Below, in pieces: positions 63,029-64,000 of a stretch of DNA of 64,000 bases. Made by a program: the position numbers and the translations under genes. The stretch is taken from the NCBI GenBank assembly GCA_017432285.1, contig JAFRJM010000006.1:62001-126000 (forward strand). The letters run 5' to 3'. The notes under the pieces are model-generated. The model was not told where the DNA came from, did not search any database, and saw nothing but the letters and a program-made list of their open reading frames with translations. Source of the stretch: Oscillospiraceae bacterium (GTDB lineage Bacteria; Bacillota; Clostridia; Oscillospirales; Ruminococcaceae). The stretch's first letter is position 1. The number at the start of each line of letters is the position of its first letter.

Positions 63029-63628
63029 TCATTCGAAGCAGTATTCAAGATCAACAAAGAGCAGATGTCTTCCGCAGGACAGGCATTGGAACAGATTTCC
63101 CTGCGGAGGTCCGTATCTTTCCAACGATTTCAGCAGATCTATAGGAGATTCTGCGTATTCCTGCCAATAAGTATCCTCCATCAATTCATCAACAAGACCC
63201 ATCTCTACTATGTCAGAATAGTTTACGCTTCCAAGATAAGCACAGTAATCATTACAATGTACCCGCCATTCGGAATAGGATGGGGTTATATAATCCGGCG
63301 TTCTATGGATGAGTTCGTCAGTTTTATCTGGACCATCCACGCTTTTGCTATCGCTGCCATAAGTAAACTCGCCGTCGTATTTCTCTGCTGCACTGCCATC
63401 CGAGATACAAAGAGGACAGAACCTGGGCTCATCCAGGTCATCGTCTGTATGGAAAGGGCCATCATAATACAAGGTAGTCATGCGGCCGCAGCAACAGCAG
63501 GGGACTGATTCTTCAGCTTCTTCAAACACCATAGTGCTCAGTGGGTCCGGGTGATAGCGGAAAAGCGGATAGATATCAGGATTGCTCTTATGATATTTTT
63601 CTACATATACGGATTTGTATGTTTCCAT
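63029..63628 (-). CDS. CbrC-family protein
   Basis: A 199-residue Cys-rich protein resembling the CbrC/UPF0167 family. N-terminal PLFRYHPDPLST, then CCCCGR and CPLC, then a C-terminal LFQCLSCGRHLLFVD, giving two or more CxxC pairs that probably bind zinc. The family was linked to colicin tolerance in E. coli; its role in Clostridia is not known. Single gene on the minus strand. Confidence 0.8.
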   Translation of the reverse strand: METYKSVYVEKYHKSNPDIYPLFRYHPDPLSTMVFEEAEESVPCCCCGRMTTLYYDGPFHTDDDLDEPRFCPLCISDGSAAEKYDGEFTYGSDSKSVDGPDKTDELIHRTPDYITPSYSEWRVHCNDYCAYLGSVNYSDIVEMGLVDELMEDTYWQEYAESPIDLLKSLERYGPPQGNLFQCLSCGRHLLFVDLEYCFE

Positions 63629-63752
63629 AGAACTACCTGCTCCTTTTCTTCTCTTATTGTATCTGCTTTTGGTCAGGTTTTACAGATAGTTGAACAGTCC
63701 TTTTTTTAAAATGATTGTTAAGATATAATAATTATCAGAAAGGAGTATCTAG

Positions 63753-64000
63753 ATGACAGATTTGGAACGTGCAAGAAAGATGATGTCTGAAGGCGAGTAC
63801 ACCTGTGTGCTTTGTCTGGATGACATGACTTTTACAAGCACAGCTAATGGTATAAAGCCGCTCAACTGGTGGCTGAGAGACGGATGCAGATTTGAAGGAT
63901 TCAGTGCGGCGGACAAGGTAGTTGGGCGTGCTGCAGCGTTCCTGTATGTTCTGCTGGGCGTTAAGGAGATCTACGCTGACGTGCTGAGCGAATCAGCAAT
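63753..64000 (+). CDS. DUF1893-like protein, partial (cut by window end)
   Basis: The first 82 codons of a gene running past the right edge. AAAGGAG precedes the ATG. The segment LERARKMMSEGEYTCVLC and the block FSAADKVVGRAAAFLYVLLGV match the DUF1893 family, whose fold is deaminase-like (cytidine-deaminase-like) without a proven activity. Confidence 0.8.
   Translation, partial: MTDLERARKMMSEGEYTCVLCLDDMTFTSTANGIKPLNWWLRDGCRFEGFSAADKVVGRAAAFLYVLLGVKEIYADVLSESA

Noticed and set aside
1..64000. CRISPR arrays, tRNA or rRNA genes, insertion sequences, prophage
   Set aside because: I saw no regular spaced repeats, transposase or integrase motifs, or RNA gene signatures; a dedicated RNA search would be more sensitive.

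Overview
The window looks like the chromosome of a strictly anaerobic, peptide- and amino-acid-using Firmicute of the class Clostridia. Evidence: an oxygen-sensitive class III ribonucleotide reductase with its activase, a group B-like [FeFe] hydrogenase, strong GGAGG ribosome binding sites, frequent TTG/GTG starts, consensus TTGACA/TATAAT promoters and hairpin-plus-U-run terminators between nearly all transcription units. I see no rRNA, tRNA, CRISPR array, insertion sequence or prophage. No gene-free stretch exceeds about 270 bases. Family names come from motif recognition alone; no search was run.

Layout. 1-2041: an acyl carrier protein and two uncharacterised membrane proteins. 2193-6391: nrdG-nrdD-trxB, with two NrdR-like boxes upstream and a redoxin domain fused to NrdD. 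6410-11603: exonuclease III, a BMP-family lipoprotein, and a large surface protein with a decayed phosphoesterase domain. 11668-20852: an alpha/beta hydrolase, MFS transporter, acyltransferase, GntR-ABC operon with a clear operator, small Cys protein, SDR oxidoreductase, a frameshifted small lipoprotein, a tyrosine phosphatase and an M42 peptidase. 20938-27751: a membrane-anchored double hydrolase, acylphosphatase, Ig/amidase surface protein, ECF sigma/anti-sigma pair, Bcp peroxiredoxin and a cysteine hydrolase.

27842-47131 is the most distinctive part. One operon holds a dipeptide epimerase, three overlapping beta-lactamase-fold (S12-like) serine hydrolases without signal peptides, and a complete five-gene peptide ABC importer. 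It is followed by a ribbon-helix-helix regulator with its operator, three more serine hydrolases of a second subfamily (two in an opposing operon whose promoter carries a 16-bp palindrome), and an MFS exporter overlapped by a TPR-type XRE regulator. I read this as import of unusual (perhaps D-residue or cell-wall) peptides and their cytoplasmic hydrolysis and epimerisation; substrates are not shown by the sequence.

47347-50257 is a five-gene, all-membrane cluster of unknown function. 50284-53181 holds a zincin-like/alpha-beta hydrolase fusion with a GPH-type symporter. 53195-58959 holds the [FeFe] hydrogenase overlapping a small-molecule kinase, an amino acid permease, a flavodoxin-fold oxidoreductase and peptidase T. 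59064-64000 holds sbcDC, a CbrC-family protein and a DUF1893-like gene cut by the window edge.
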